Part shown: one piece after another, positions 16,325-27,931 of the stretch | How the letters are laid out: the number at the start of each line of letters is the position of its first letter | How positions within the stretch are numbered: position 1 is the stretch's first letter | Source: Clostridia bacterium | Lineage (GTDB): Bacteria; Bacillota; Clostridia; Christensenellales; Aristaeellaceae | Assembly (NCBI GenBank): GCA_017464305.1 | Contig: JAFUDS010000026.1 | Coordinates: forward strand, 62,001 to 126,000 | Reading direction: 5' to 3' | Length of the DNA stretch: 64,000 nt | The notes under the pieces: generated by a model | Databases searched by the model: none | What the model was told of the DNA's origin: nothing | Seen by the model: only the letters and a program-made list of their open reading frames with translations | Translations under genes and position numbers: made by a program

Positions 16325-17311
16325 ATGTTTCATCTTTCCCAGAAGCATTTTCTGAAGCTGCTGGATCTGTCCCCTGCCGAGATTCAGGGCTTGCTGGATC
16401 TGGCGGCGGACCTGAAGGCGCAAAAAAAGAACGGGGTTCCCCATCCGCTCTATCCCGGGAAAAATATCGCGCTGATTTTTGAAAAGACCTCCACCCGTAC
16501 TCGCTGCGCCTTTGAAGTCGCGGCTCATGACTTGGGCATGCACGTAACCTATCTGGATCCTTCCGGCAGCCAAATCGGTAAAAAGGAAAGCATCGCGGAT
16601 ACCGCCCGGGTGCTGGGGCGCATGTATGACGGCATTGAATATCGGGGCTATGGCCAGGAAATTGTGGAGGAGCTGGCGAAATATGCTGGTATTCCCGTTT
16701 GGAATGGCTTGACCAATGAATTTCACCCCACTCAGATCCTGGCCGATTTCCTGACCATTCAAGAGCATTTTGGTGCCTTGAAAGGAAAGAAGCTGGTCTA
16801 CCTGGGGGATGCCCGCTACAATATGGGAAATTCCCTGATGGTAGGTTGTGCCAAGATGGGCATGCATTTTGTGGGCTGTGCCCCCAAAGCGTATCAGCCT
16901 GCTCCGGAGTTGATTGCCCAGTGCCAGGCTATCGCTCAGGAAACCGGCGCGGTCATTGAATTTAACGAGGATCCTGCCTCCGCAGTGCCTGGGGCGGACG
17001 TGCTGTATACGGATGTATGGGTTTCCATGGGAGAACCTGACGAGGTCTGGGCCCAGCGGATTCAGGATCTAACCCCCTATCGCATCACCAAAGAGCTGAT
17101 GGCCCTGGCAGGGCCCCAGTGCCGCTTCATGCATTGCCTCCCTGCCTTCCATGATCTGAAAACCACCATTGGCGCTCAGATCCATGAGAAATTTGACATC
17201 GACTGCATGGAGGTGACGGACGAGGTGTTTGAAAGCGATGCTTCCATCGTCTTCGATGAAGCGGAAAACCGCATGCATACCATCAAAGCCGTCATGGCCG
17301 CTACGCTGTAA
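16325..17311 (+). CDS. argF: Ornithine carbamoyltransferase
   Basis: This enzyme joins carbamoyl phosphate and ornithine to give citrulline, in arginine synthesis or, run in reverse, in arginine catabolism. The 328-residue product has the carbamoyl-phosphate motif STRTR at 56-60, the [10 protein letters not shown] segment, the ornithine-loop region with DVWVSMGEP, and the HCLPAFHD motif near 275. The ATG at 16325 has GGAGG upstream and gives the standard start. It stands alone between terminators, with ARG-box-like operators over a consensus promoter, which favours a biosynthetic, ArgR-repressed role. Confidence 0.96.
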   Translation: MFHLSQKHFLKLLDLSPAEIQGLLDLAADLKAQKKNGVPHPLYPGKNIALIFEKTSTRTRCAFEVAAHDLGMHVTYLDPSGSQIGKKESIADTARVLGRMYDGIEYRGYGQEIVEELAKYAGIPVWNGLTNEFHPTQILADFLTIQEHFGALKGKKLVYLGDARYNMGNSLMVGCAKMGMHFVGCAPKAYQPAPELIAQCQAIAQETGAVIEFNEDPASAVPGADVLYTDVWVSMGEPDEVWAQRIQDLTPYRITKELMALAGPQCRFMHCLPAFHDLKTTIGAQIHEKFDIDCMEVTDEVFESDASIVFDEAENRMHTIKAVMAATL

Positions 17312-17345
17312 GCCGCACTCCTTATTTTCATAGATCGCTGCCGTA

Positions 17346-17372
17346 TCCCTCCCCTGCCGGGAGGGATTTTTC
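17346..17372 (+). terminator. Terminator of argF
   Basis: Arms TCCCTCCC (17346-17353) and GGGAGGGA (17359-17366) with a five-base loop, followed by TTTTTC. Confidence 0.88.
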
Positions 17373-17376
17373 ATAC

Positions 17377-17410
17377 AAAAAGGCCTCCCGCCGATTTCTC
17401 GGAGGGAGGC
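17377..17410 (-). terminator. Terminator of pckA
   Basis: GCCTCCC (17383-17389) pairs with GGGAGGC (17404-17410) around an inner short stem. On the minus strand it is followed by CTTTTT. Confidence 0.82.
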
Positions 17411-17425
17411 ACGGGAATGTGTTTC

Positions 17426-19030
<1,605 letters not shown>

Positions 19031-19094
19031 TGTAAATACCTCTTTCTCAGCGGCCGTTTACATTACCCTTTCCAGGGCTCGCCCGCCGTGTTTT

Positions 19095-19123
19095 ATTATA
19101 TTCCCTCCGGGGAAAAAGTTCAA
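19095..19123 (-). promoter_or_regulatory. Promoter of pckA
   Basis: TTGAAC (19118-19123) and TATAAT (19095-19100), 17 bases apart on the minus strand. Confidence 0.78.
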
Positions 19124-19131
19124 CCAATTCT

Positions 19132-19167
19132 TGTGAAGAATATGTCAATATTCAGCTGTTCTTCACA
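19132..19167. repeat. Nested inverted repeats upstream of the pckA promoter
   Basis: Outer arms TGTGAAGAA (19132-19140) and TTCTTCACA (19159-19167) are perfect over 9 bp. An inner GAATAT-GTCA-ATATTC palindrome lies inside. The block starts 8 bases upstream of the -35 box, a usual place for an activator site. It lacks a T tract and is A+T-rich, so a terminator is less likely. Confidence 0.55.
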
Positions 19168-19215
19168 TAATTTCTTCCGTCAGTCCGGTTTTCTACGTCT
19201 TTCTGAAACAGCTGA

Positions 19216-20433
19216 TTAGCCGCCGAAAACGCTCATCAGGAAGCCGGCCGCGATGGCGGAGCCGATTACGCCCGCCACGTTGGGGCCCATGGCATGCATG
19301 AGCAGGAAATTGGAGGGATTCTCCTGCTGACCTACCTTCTGGCTGACCCGAGCCGCCATGGGAACCGCGGACACGCCAGCGGAGCCGATCAGCGGATTGA
19401 TCTTGCCGCCGCTCAGCTTGTACATCAGCTTGCCTACCAGCAGACCGCCGATGGTGCTGAAGGAGAAGGCGATCAGGCCCAGCACGACGATATAGATCGT
19501 CTGCAGGCTCAGGAAGTTGGAGCCCACCATGGTGGCACCCACGCTGATGCCCAGGAACAGAGTCACAATGTTCATCAGGGCGTTCTGCGCCACATCACTG
19601 AGTCGCTCGGTGACGCCGCTTTCCTTCAGCAGGTTGCCAAACATGAGGCAGCCGATCAGGGGCGCGGTGGAGGGCAGAAGCAGCACCACAAAGATGGTCA
19701 CGATGATCGGGAACAGGATTTTCTCGGTCTTGCTGACCACGCGAAGCTGCTCCATTTTGACGCTGCGCTCTTCCTTGGTGGTCAGCGCCTTCATCAGCGG
19801 AGGCTGAATCATGGGAATCAGCGCCATGTAGCTGTAAGCTGCCACAGCGATGGGCCCCAACAGATGGGGAGCCAGCTTTGTGGTGGTCAGAATGGCGGTG
19901 GGGCCGTCCGCGCCGCCGATGATGCCGATGGAGGCCGCTTCATTGCCGTTGAAGCCCAGCAGCGTGGCGCCAAAGAAGGCGAAGAACACGCCGAACTGAG
20001 CCGCGGCGCCCAGCAGCAGGGATTTCGGATTGGAAATCAGGGGACCAAAGTCGGTCATGGCACCGATGCCGATAAAGATCAGGCAGGGATACAGGCCCGC
20101 CTTGACGCCCATGTACAGAATGTCTATCAGGCCACCGTTGGCCAGAATATAGCCGTAGCTGTGATAGTGCGCGCCGCCCTCGGTCAGGAATTCATCCCAC
20201 AGCTCCTGATGATACAGCGCCTCGGAAAAGCCGCCCAGGGCGCTGACATTGGCCAGCAGGCAGCCCATAGCGATGCCCACCATCAGCAGGGGTTCATATT
20301 GCTTCTTGATACCCAGGTAAAGCAGCACGCAGGCGATGATGATCATGACCAGGTTTTTCCAGCCATCGCCCGTAAACATCATGGCAAAGCCGGATTCCTG
20401 AACCAGCTTGCCAAGGGATTCTAAAATGTTCAT
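19216..20433 (-). CDS. Na+-pumping decarboxylase beta subunit (OadB type)
   Basis: The beta subunit carries the sodium channel that couples decarboxylation of carboxybiotin to Na+ export. The 405-residue product is strongly hydrophobic, with about ten membrane segments, and has the family stretches GAAAQFGVFFAFFGA and GFNGNEAASIGIIGGADGP (about 180-198), the latter carrying the conserved ion-site region. The C-terminus VAGVIGSAIAAGFLMSVF is typical. It is the last gene of the four-gene decarboxylase operon (alpha, gamma, biotin carrier, beta). Confidence 0.94.
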   Translation of the reverse strand: MNILESLGKLVQESGFAMMFTGDGWKNLVMIIIACVLLYLGIKKQYEPLLMVGIAMGCLLANVSALGGFSEALYHQELWDEFLTEGGAHYHSYGYILANGGLIDILYMGVKAGLYPCLIFIGIGAMTDFGPLISNPKSLLLGAAAQFGVFFAFFGATLLGFNGNEAASIGIIGGADGPTAILTTTKLAPHLLGPIAVAAYSYMALIPMIQPPLMKALTTKEERSVKMEQLRVVSKTEKILFPIIVTIFVVLLLPSTAPLIGCLMFGNLLKESGVTERLSDVAQNALMNIVTLFLGISVGATMVGSNFLSLQTIYIVVLGLIAFSFSTIGGLLVGKLMYKLSGGKINPLIGSAGVSAVPMAARVSQKVGQQENPSNFLLMHAMGPNVAGVIGSAIAAGFLMSVFGG

Positions 20434-20447
20434 CTCAGCCCTCCCTA

Positions 20448-20849
<402 letters not shown>

Positions 20850-20850
20850 G

Positions 20851-21225
20851 TTACTTAACCTCCTTAATGGATACGAAACGAAGTTCGTTCAGGGGCTTCT
20901 GCAGCTTATCCGCCACAATCGCCATAATCAGGGCCGCGTCCCGGGGATCGGTGTCATACAGCTTAACCTCTCCAGCGCTGCCGGGGGCCAGCTTCTTTTC
21001 CGACTGGGGCGCCGCAGCTTGAGCCGCCGGAGCAGCAGGACTGGATGTGGCTGCCAAATTCGCCGCCGTCTTGGCGATAGACTTCTTCGTCCGGGCCACC
21101 ATGATTTTGCCGACGATGATAATCAGCGTCATCAACAGCGCCAGGCCGATGAAAACCACCGCGTATCCCAGTACCGCATTCACCAGCGCGACGCCTGTGG
21201 AGAGCATTTCACCTTTGACTTCCAT
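20851..21225 (-). CDS. OadG-type small membrane subunit
   Basis: The 124-residue product has one membrane helix (about 19-42: VLGYAVVFIGLALLMTLIII), an Ala/Pro linker, and a soluble C-terminal part ending AIVADKLQKPLNELRFVSIKEV. This is the layout of the gamma/OadG family that tethers the alpha subunit and biotin carrier to the membrane beta subunit. Operon position between alpha and the biotin protein supports the call. Sequence conservation in this family is weak, so the identification rests on architecture and context. Confidence 0.85.
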   Translation of the reverse strand: MEVKGEMLSTGVALVNAVLGYAVVFIGLALLMTLIIIVGKIMVARTKKSIAKTAANLAATSSPAAPAAQAAAPQSEKKLAPGSAGEVKLYDTDPRDAALIMAIVADKLQKPLNELRFVSIKEVK

Positions 21226-21244
21226 TGGTTTGTCGTCCTCCTTC

Positions 21245-22645
21245 TTACGCCTCGACGATGGTGTAGGTCACTTTCTTTTCCCGAGCCGCCTTCCGATCCT
21301 TCAGGAACTTTTCCGCCTGAGCCGGGAAGCAGATGTAGCTCATGATATCCTCCGGGGTTTCCGCCAGATCCCCCAGGGCTTCCTTGGCCCTCTTGAAGTC
21401 ATCCCCGGTGCGCTTGCTGTCTTCGATTCGGCAATCCACCGGCTTTCCGCCTGCGCCCAGAATCTTTTCTTCCAGGGCCTTATCCACAGGGGCGGGAGCG
21501 ATGCCGTATTCGCCGCGGAAGTAGTTCTTCACTTCGTTGGAGATGTTCTTATACCGCTCGCCCACCAGCACGTTGGTCACCGCCTGATTGCCCACCATCT
21601 GGCTTAGGGGGGTCACTAGGGGCGGATACCCCAGATCCTTGCGGACAGCGGGGATTTCCACCAGCGCCTCGTCGAACTTGTCCATGGCGTTCATGTCCTT
21701 CAGATTGGCAATCATGTTGCTCAGCATGCCGCCGGGAACCTTGTACACCAGGGCTTGAGAATCCGTCGCCATGGACTTGGGGTTAATCAGCCCGCTGTCG
21801 ATGTACTTTTGCTTCACAGGCTTGAAGAAATCGTTTACCTGGTTGATCACCTTTTCGTTCAGGTCCGTCTCAATGCCGTATTGCTGCAGGGCGTAGAACA
21901 TGGTCTCCGTGGCGGCCTGGCTGGTCCCGTTGGAGAAGCAGCTGGTGGCGGTGTCGATGACGTCCACGCCGCTTTCAATGGCCTTGGTCAGGGTCATGTA
22001 GGCCATGCCGGTGGTGCAGTGGGTATGCAGGATCACAGGCACATCGCCCACCGCATCCTTAATCCCTTTGATCAGATGCTCCGCTTCGTAGGGGCTCATG
22101 GTGCCGGCCATGTCCTTCAGGCACAGGGTATCGAAGCCCATCTTGACCAGTTCCTTGCACATCTCCACGTACTTGTCCACCGTGTGCACCGGGCTCTGAG
22201 TATAGCTGATGCAGCCGGAAGCGATGGTCCGGGCTGTGGCAAATTTCTTGGTGGCGGCCAGGGCGGTCCCCAAGTTGCGGAAATCGTTCAGCGCGTCAAA
22301 GATCCGGATGATATCGATACCGTTCTTGATGCTCAGCTCCACAAACTTTTCCACCACGTCGTCATGGTAGTGCTTGTAGCCCAGCAGGTTCTGCCCCCGC
22401 AGCAGCATCTGCAGCCGGGTGTTGGGCATGTTCTTGCGGATGTTCCGCAGCCTTTCCCAGGGATCCTCGTTCAAGTACCGCAGGCAGCTGTCGAAGGTGG
22501 CGCCACCCCAGCATTCCACGGAGTAGTACCCGGCCTTGTCCATTACGGGGAGAATCTCCTCATAATCTGCGTAGGGCAGCCGGGTGGCCATCAGGGACTG
22601 ATTCGCGTCCCGTAGGACGGTTTCGGTGAACTGTACTTTTTTCAT
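21245..22645 (-). CDS. Oxaloacetate decarboxylase alpha subunit (carboxyltransferase)
   Basis: The alpha subunit moves the carboxyl group from oxaloacetate to biotin, leaving pyruvate. The 466-residue product is a DRE-TIM carboxyltransferase: ETVLRDANQSLMATR (about 8-22, metal Asp), ECWGGATFDSCLRYL, LLRGQNLLGY, and the late catalytic region DTLCLKDMAGTMSP with HTHCTTG. It ends after the PYC-type helical domain and lacks the fused biotin domain, supplied by a separate gene. ATG 22645 has AAGGAG nine bases upstream; seven extra in-frame codons lack support. A pyruvate carboxylase B role is a less likely alternative given OadB and OadG. Confidence 0.94.
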   Translation of the reverse strand: MKKVQFTETVLRDANQSLMATRLPYADYEEILPVMDKAGYYSVECWGGATFDSCLRYLNEDPWERLRNIRKNMPNTRLQMLLRGQNLLGYKHYHDDVVEKFVELSIKNGIDIIRIFDALNDFRNLGTALAATKKFATARTIASGCISYTQSPVHTVDKYVEMCKELVKMGFDTLCLKDMAGTMSPYEAEHLIKGIKDAVGDVPVILHTHCTTGMAYMTLTKAIESGVDVIDTATSCFSNGTSQAATETMFYALQQYGIETDLNEKVINQVNDFFKPVKQKYIDSGLINPKSMATDSQALVYKVPGGMLSNMIANLKDMNAMDKFDEALVEIPAVRKDLGYPPLVTPLSQMVGNQAVTNVLVGERYKNISNEVKNYFRGEYGIAPAPVDKALEEKILGAGGKPVDCRIEDSKRTGDDFKRAKEALGDLAETPEDIMSYICFPAQAEKFLKDRKAAREKKVTYTIVEA

Positions 22646-22695
22646 GTAAATAATCTCCTTCAGCATGAATGTTTGTCCAATTCATGCCAGAATAT

Positions 22696-22724
22696 ATTAT
22701 AAGCATGAACGGGGCGGCTCGCAA
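22696..22724 (-). promoter_or_regulatory. Promoter of the decarboxylase operon
   Basis: TTGCGA (22719-22724) and TATAAT (22696-22701), 17 bases apart on the minus strand. Confidence 0.7.
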
Positions 22725-22793
22725 GTGTGAAAAAAAATTTCCTGCCGGATTTAATATATTTTTAACAATTTCGAACTCTCTCTACAAAAGAAT

Positions 22794-22820
22794 CCCCTGC
22801 CCGGTATTTCCAGACAGGGG
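22794..22820 (-). terminator. Candidate terminator of tpiA
   Basis: CCCCTG (22794-22799) and CAGGGG (22815-22820) enclose a 15-base loop, followed on the minus strand by ATTCTTTTG. The tail is only moderately T-rich. Confidence 0.5.
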
Positions 22821-22839
22821 GAAGGATGAAATGACGAGA

Positions 22840-23592
22840 TTATTTGTCGTAGTTTACCACGAGGCTGAAATCCGGCGCCTTCAGGCTGGCACCACCAATC
22901 AGACCGCCATCAATCTCCGGCTGGGCCATGAGCCCCTTCACATTTTTGGGATTCATGCTGCCGCCATACTGAATGCGGATCTTATCTCCGATGTCGCTGC
23001 CATACTTCCGGGCCACTGCCTTACGGATCACGCCGATGGTTTCATTGGCCTGCTCATCGGTGGCGGTCAGTCCAGTGCCGATGGCCCAGACCGGCTCATA
23101 GGCGATGATGACATCCGCCACTTCCGCCTCCGTCAGGCCATTCAGGGCGATCAGGGTCTGATATTCCACCAGGGCGTCGGTGTAACTGGCTTCCCGCTCC
23201 TCTTTGTTCTCGCCCACGCAGAGGATGACCTTCAGCCCGGCGGCCACTGCGGCCCGCACCCGCTGATTCACGGTTTTATCGGTTTCGCCGAAGTATTGGC
23301 GGCGTTCGCTGTGGCCTATGATGACATATTCCACGCCAGCTGCTTTCAGCATATCCGCGCTGAGCTCACCGGTATAGGCGCCGCTGGCGGCGAAATGCAC
23401 GTTCTGGGCGCCCAAATGGATGTTGCTGCCCTCGATGGCGCCCTTCACCGCCGCGAAATCCACGGCAGGAACGCAGACCACCACGTCGCAGGCCGCGTCC
23501 TTCACCAGGGGCTTCAGCTCGTTGACCAGGGCTTCCGCTTCCGCCGGCGTCTTATTCATCTTCCAGTTTCCCGCGATAATCGGTTTACGCAT
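22840..23592 (-). CDS. tpiA: Triosephosphate isomerase
   Basis: TpiA interconverts dihydroxyacetone phosphate and glyceraldehyde 3-phosphate in glycolysis. The 250-residue product shows the substrate Asn-Lys in AGNWKMNK (about 7-14), the catalytic His in IIGHSERRQ, the catalytic Glu in IAYEPVWAIGTG (about 164-175), and the phosphate loop YGGSMNPKN. It follows pgk on the same strand after a 131-base spacer with two stem-loops, so the two may be differentially expressed from one transcript. Confidence 0.98.
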   Translation of the reverse strand: MRKPIIAGNWKMNKTPAEAEALVNELKPLVKDAACDVVVCVPAVDFAAVKGAIEGSNIHLGAQNVHFAASGAYTGELSADMLKAAGVEYVIIGHSERRQYFGETDKTVNQRVRAAVAAGLKVILCVGENKEEREASYTDALVEYQTLIALNGLTEAEVADVIIAYEPVWAIGTGLTATDEQANETIGVIRKAVARKYGSDIGDKIRIQYGGSMNPKNVKGLMAQPEIDGGLIGGASLKAPDFSLVVNYDK

Positions 23593-23633
23593 GTTGTTGC
23601 TCTCCTTTGATCAATTTGATGGCGGCACAAGGA

Positions 23634-23710
23634 TCTCCAGGCGAAGCCTGGCGCATTAGCCGCGATGAATATGGCAAATCCACAGCCCTGTAAGAGAGCT
23701 GCGGATTTGC
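23634..23710 (-). repeat. Two stem-loops between pgk and tpiA
   Basis: The first pairs CCAGGC with GCCTGG near 23637-23651. The second pairs GCAAATCC-CAGC (23674-23686) with GCTG-GGATTTGC (23698-23710), 12 bp with one mismatch. Neither has a T tract. They are placed where an mRNA processing or stability element would separate the two glycolytic messages. Confidence 0.5.
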
Positions 23711-23723
23711 GCTGAAAATCAAA

Positions 23724-24926
<1,203 letters not shown>

Positions 24927-25023
24927 GAAACACACACTCCTTTAATAAAATTGAAACTGAATCTATGCGCGAATCCCTCTCGGGAAAGCAGCCTTGGGAG
25001 CTTCCGCCGGATGGACCGGAAGC

Positions 25024-25052
25024 ATCATACCACATTGCCAATTTTATGACAA
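25024..25052 (-). promoter_or_regulatory. Promoter of pgk-tpiA
   Basis: TTGTCA (25047-25052) and TATGAT (25024-25029), 17 bases apart on the minus strand. TGTGG directly before the -10 box gives an extended -10. Confidence 0.75.
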
Positions 25053-25067
25053 GTGATTCTTTTGGTT

Positions 25068-26213
25068 TTACACCTGAACAACCTCCACCCCGGCCAGGGC
25101 GGCCGCGATCAGGGTCTCCCCCTCCAGCTTCTGCTCCGCCTCGGCTACCTTGTCCTTCTTGGGGCGGGTGGCGGGATGCTTGGGGGTAAAGATGGTGCAG
25201 CAGTCCTCATAGGGCAGGCTGCTGAGCTCATAGGTGTCGATTTTCTTGGCGATGTCGATGATTTCACTTTTATCAAAGCCGATCAGGGGGCGGAACACCG
25301 GCATGGAAACCACGCTGTTGGTGGTCTCCAGAGCCTCCATGGTCTGGCTGGCCACCTGTCCAATGCTTTCTCCGGTAATCAGGGCGCCGCTCCCCGTCTG
25401 CTCTGCGATTTTTTCCGCGATACGCATCATGAATCGCCGCATGATCAGGGTGGTGTATTCCTCGGGGCAATGATCCCGAATCTGCAGCTGAATTTCCGTA
25501 AAGGGAACGATGTGCACCTTGATGCCGCAGCAGCTGTAGCTCAGCTTTCGGGCCAAATCCAGCACCTTTTCCTTCGCCTGCTCGGAGGTGTAGGGATAGG
25601 AGTGGAAATGCACTGCGTTGATCTGGACGCCCCGCTTGGCGATCATCCACCCCGCCACCGGGCTGTCGATGCCGCCGGAGAGCAGCAGGGTGGCGTTGCC
25701 ATTGGTGCCCACTGGCATGCCTCCTACGGCGGGAATCACCTTTACATACAGGTAGGCCTGATCCCGAATTTCCACGTTCAAAACATGCTCGGGGTCATGG
25801 ACATCCACCTTGAGCTGTGGGTTCGCTTCCAGTATTCTACCGCCCATTTCCATGTTGATCTGGGGGGAATTCATGGGATACCGCTTGTCGCTGCGCCGGG
25901 CGTTGACCTTAAAGGTCCCCTTCATGTCCGCCATCATGCTGATGGCTTGCCGGCAGAGAGCGTCAAAATCTTCCTTGGGCATTTCTACCGCGGGGCAGAC
26001 GCTGTGGACGCCGAAAACCCGGGTGATCCGGTCGATCACCAGCTCCAGATCCTCAAATCCCTCCACGAAGATCCGTCCGTCATGCACCCATACGTTGGAT
26101 CCCGTCCCCCGCAGGGCACACCGGATCTTACGAATCAGGGCCCGGATAAAATAGGGGCGGTTTAACCCCTTTAAAAAGATTTCACCATAGCGAACCAGTA
26201 ATAATTCCTTCAA
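25068..26213 (-). CDS. thiI: tRNA 4-thiouridine synthase ThiI
   Basis: ThiI adenylates and sulfurates U8 of tRNA and can supply sulfur for thiamine. The 381-residue product has an N-terminal ferredoxin-like/THUMP region (about 1-165), the PP-loop LLLSGGIDSPVAGWM (about 177-191), and the AdoMet-independent ATPase domain with GALITGESIGQVASQT and FRPLIGFDK. It lacks the C-terminal rhodanese domain of the E. coli protein, as is usual in Gram-positives. The cysteine desulfurase that normally partners it is not adjacent. Confidence 0.96.
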   Translation of the reverse strand: MKELLLVRYGEIFLKGLNRPYFIRALIRKIRCALRGTGSNVWVHDGRIFVEGFEDLELVIDRITRVFGVHSVCPAVEMPKEDFDALCRQAISMMADMKGTFKVNARRSDKRYPMNSPQINMEMGGRILEANPQLKVDVHDPEHVLNVEIRDQAYLYVKVIPAVGGMPVGTNGNATLLLSGGIDSPVAGWMIAKRGVQINAVHFHSYPYTSEQAKEKVLDLARKLSYSCCGIKVHIVPFTEIQLQIRDHCPEEYTTLIMRRFMMRIAEKIAEQTGSGALITGESIGQVASQTMEALETTNSVVSMPVFRPLIGFDKSEIIDIAKKIDTYELSSLPYEDCCTIFTPKHPATRPKKDKVAEAEQKLEGETLIAAALAGVEVVQV

Positions 26214-26275
26214 AGCAATGGCCTCTTTCCAAATGATTTGGGAAAATTTGGCTGATTTTGATCAGCACTTCCCTG

Positions 26276-26815
26276 TCAATTCTCCTGATAAACTCCCCGG
26301 GGAATGTACTGCTTGATCATCCCCACCATCTCCTCACTGGGTTCAAAAATGATCATCTTCTTGTTGCTGTCCTTGGAGAAATAGAAGTAGTATAGTTCGG
26401 CTTCCCGATTTAAAAACCAGTTCATCCGCTTGACGCCCGGCGTCTTCAAATAGCGCTGGAAGGAGCCGCTATTCACCTTGCCGAAAGCGTCCACAGTTTT
26501 TACGTTCAGGCTGCCCAGGCTCTTGCGCTTCTTGTTGTTGTACACCTCGGCGAAATCCAGGGCGCCATTGGTGAAGGTGTATTCATATTCGGTCAGCAGC
26601 TTGTCATGGAACAGGAAGATGTATACCGCAATGCCGGCAAAAACTAATGTGAATACGACGGAATAAATGTTGAAGGAGCTGAAAACCACCTGCAGCCCAT
26701 ACAAGGCAAACAGTGTGGACAGTACTAAAATGACCCAACTTAGCAGATACATGATCCGATTCAGGGCATTCCGCTGCTTTACCACAACCTCTTCCAGAAA
26801 GTGATCCATAGTCAT
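26276..26815 (-). CDS. Small two-helix membrane protein of unknown function
   Basis: I do not recognise the family with certainty. The 179-residue product has a cytoplasmic N-terminus (about 1-20), two adjacent membrane helices (about 21-45 and 48-70, the second ending at HDKLLTEYEY), and a soluble C-terminal domain with FTNGALDFAEVYNNKKRK and YYFYFSKDSNKKMIIFEPSEEMV. This plan resembles PH-like or DUF6106-type bacterial proteins, a guess only. It lies 15 bases after ispA and 62 bases before thiI; a 6-bp GCTGAT/ATCAGC hairpin follows its stop. Confidence 0.75.
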   Translation of the reverse strand: MTMDHFLEEVVVKQRNALNRIMYLLSWVILVLSTLFALYGLQVVFSSFNIYSVVFTLVFAGIAVYIFLFHDKLLTEYEYTFTNGALDFAEVYNNKKRKSLGSLNVKTVDAFGKVNSGSFQRYLKTPGVKRMNWFLNREAELYYFYFSKDSNKKMIIFEPSEEMVGMIKQYIPRGVYQEN

Positions 26816-26830
26816 ATTTCCTCTTCCTCC

Positions 26831-27700
26831 TTAACTGACCCGGGAAAGATTCTCCCAGGTGATTTCCTCCAAGAATGATGTATCCCAAGGCATTTTTGCC
26901 AGAGTCTCCACGGCCTGGCGGATATGCTCGGCCAGATCCTCCCGGGCGCCGGCCACTCCCCGCAGGGCCACCCAGGTCAGCTTCTGTTCGTCCATCCCCG
27001 TGTTTTTTCCCAGGATCGCCGGATCCCCGGTCACATCCAGGATATCATCCATGATCTGGAAGGCCAGACCCAAATGGAAGCCGTAAACCCGGGCTAGGGA
27101 TAGCTCCTCATCTCCCGCGCCAGCCAGAATCAAACCCATTTCTACAGGAGCTTGAATCAAATCAGCGGTCTTATGGGCGTGGATGTAGGATACCAGCTCC
27201 GGCGTAGGCGTGCTGCCCTCCATGGTAACATCCACGGTCTGCCCGGCGATCATCCCCGTCACTCCAGCATGCCGGGCCAGGGCTTCCGCGGCACGAAGGC
27301 CCCGCAAATCCTCCATCCCCAGGCTGGCCTTCAGGGCGATTTCCATGGCGGCGTTCAGCAGCCCGTCCCCCGCCAGGATAGCCAGCCCCTCCCCGAAAAC
27401 CTTGTGATTCGTAGGCCGACCGCGGCGTAAATCATCGTTGTCCATGCCGGGTAAATCATCATGAATCAAGCTGTAAGTATGGATCATCTCCAGGGCACAA
27501 GCAAAGGGAAGGGCTTGCTCCGTAACGCCGCCAGCTGTTTCACAGGCGGATAGCAGCAACAGGGGGCGCAGCCGCTTTCCACCGGCCAAAAGGCTATAGC
27601 ACATGGCTTCCCGCAACTGATCCGGAATGTCGCCCAGGGAGCGCAGCTGTGCCTCCAGGTTCTCATTGATCAGCTGACGATATTCCGCTTCTGTCCTCAT
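26831..27700 (-). CDS. ispA: Farnesyl/geranyl diphosphate synthase (IspA)
   Basis: This prenyltransferase condenses isopentenyl diphosphate with allylic diphosphates to make the C15 (or C20) precursor of undecaprenyl lipid and other isoprenoids. The 289-residue product has GGKRLRPLL (about 41-49), the first Asp-rich motif DDLPGMDND (about 78-86) and the second QIMDDILDVTGD (about 205-216). The two residues inserted in the first motif mark a short-chain bacterial FPP/GGPP synthase. It overlaps xseB by four bases. Confidence 0.95.
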   Translation of the reverse strand: MRTEAEYRQLINENLEAQLRSLGDIPDQLREAMCYSLLAGGKRLRPLLLLSACETAGGVTEQALPFACALEMIHTYSLIHDDLPGMDNDDLRRGRPTNHKVFGEGLAILAGDGLLNAAMEIALKASLGMEDLRGLRAAEALARHAGVTGMIAGQTVDVTMEGSTPTPELVSYIHAHKTADLIQAPVEMGLILAGAGDEELSLARVYGFHLGLAFQIMDDILDVTGDPAILGKNTGMDEQKLTWVALRGVAGAREDLAEHIRQAVETLAKMPWDTSFLEEITWENLSRVS

Positions 27701-27927
27701 GGGGCGTCCTCCAGGGGCTTCTCCTCCGTCGTTCCGTCCGACCGGGACAGAAGCACAGTCACCCGCCGTTGCATCTCGTTCAATTCTTTTTCCAAACCAT
27801 TCAGCGCTTGAATCCCAGTTTCGAATTGACGCACGGAATCCTCCAGGCTCAACTGACCGCCTTCGATTCCCTCGATAATCTCCTTCACCTGATTCAGCCT
27901 TTGTTCAAAGGTGAGCTGCTCTTCCAT
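27697..27927 (-). CDS. xseB: Exodeoxyribonuclease VII small subunit
   Basis: The 76-residue product has the XseB pattern TFEQRLNQVKEIIEGIE followed by LSLEDSVRQFETG, forming two helices that dock on XseA. Exonuclease VII degrades single-stranded DNA from both ends. It lies four bases after xseA and overlaps the ispA ATG. Confidence 0.95.
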   Translation of the reverse strand: MEEQLTFEQRLNQVKEIIEGIEGGQLSLEDSVRQFETGIQALNGLEKELNEMQRRVTVLLSRSDGTTEEKPLEDAP

Positions 27928-27931
27928 CGCA

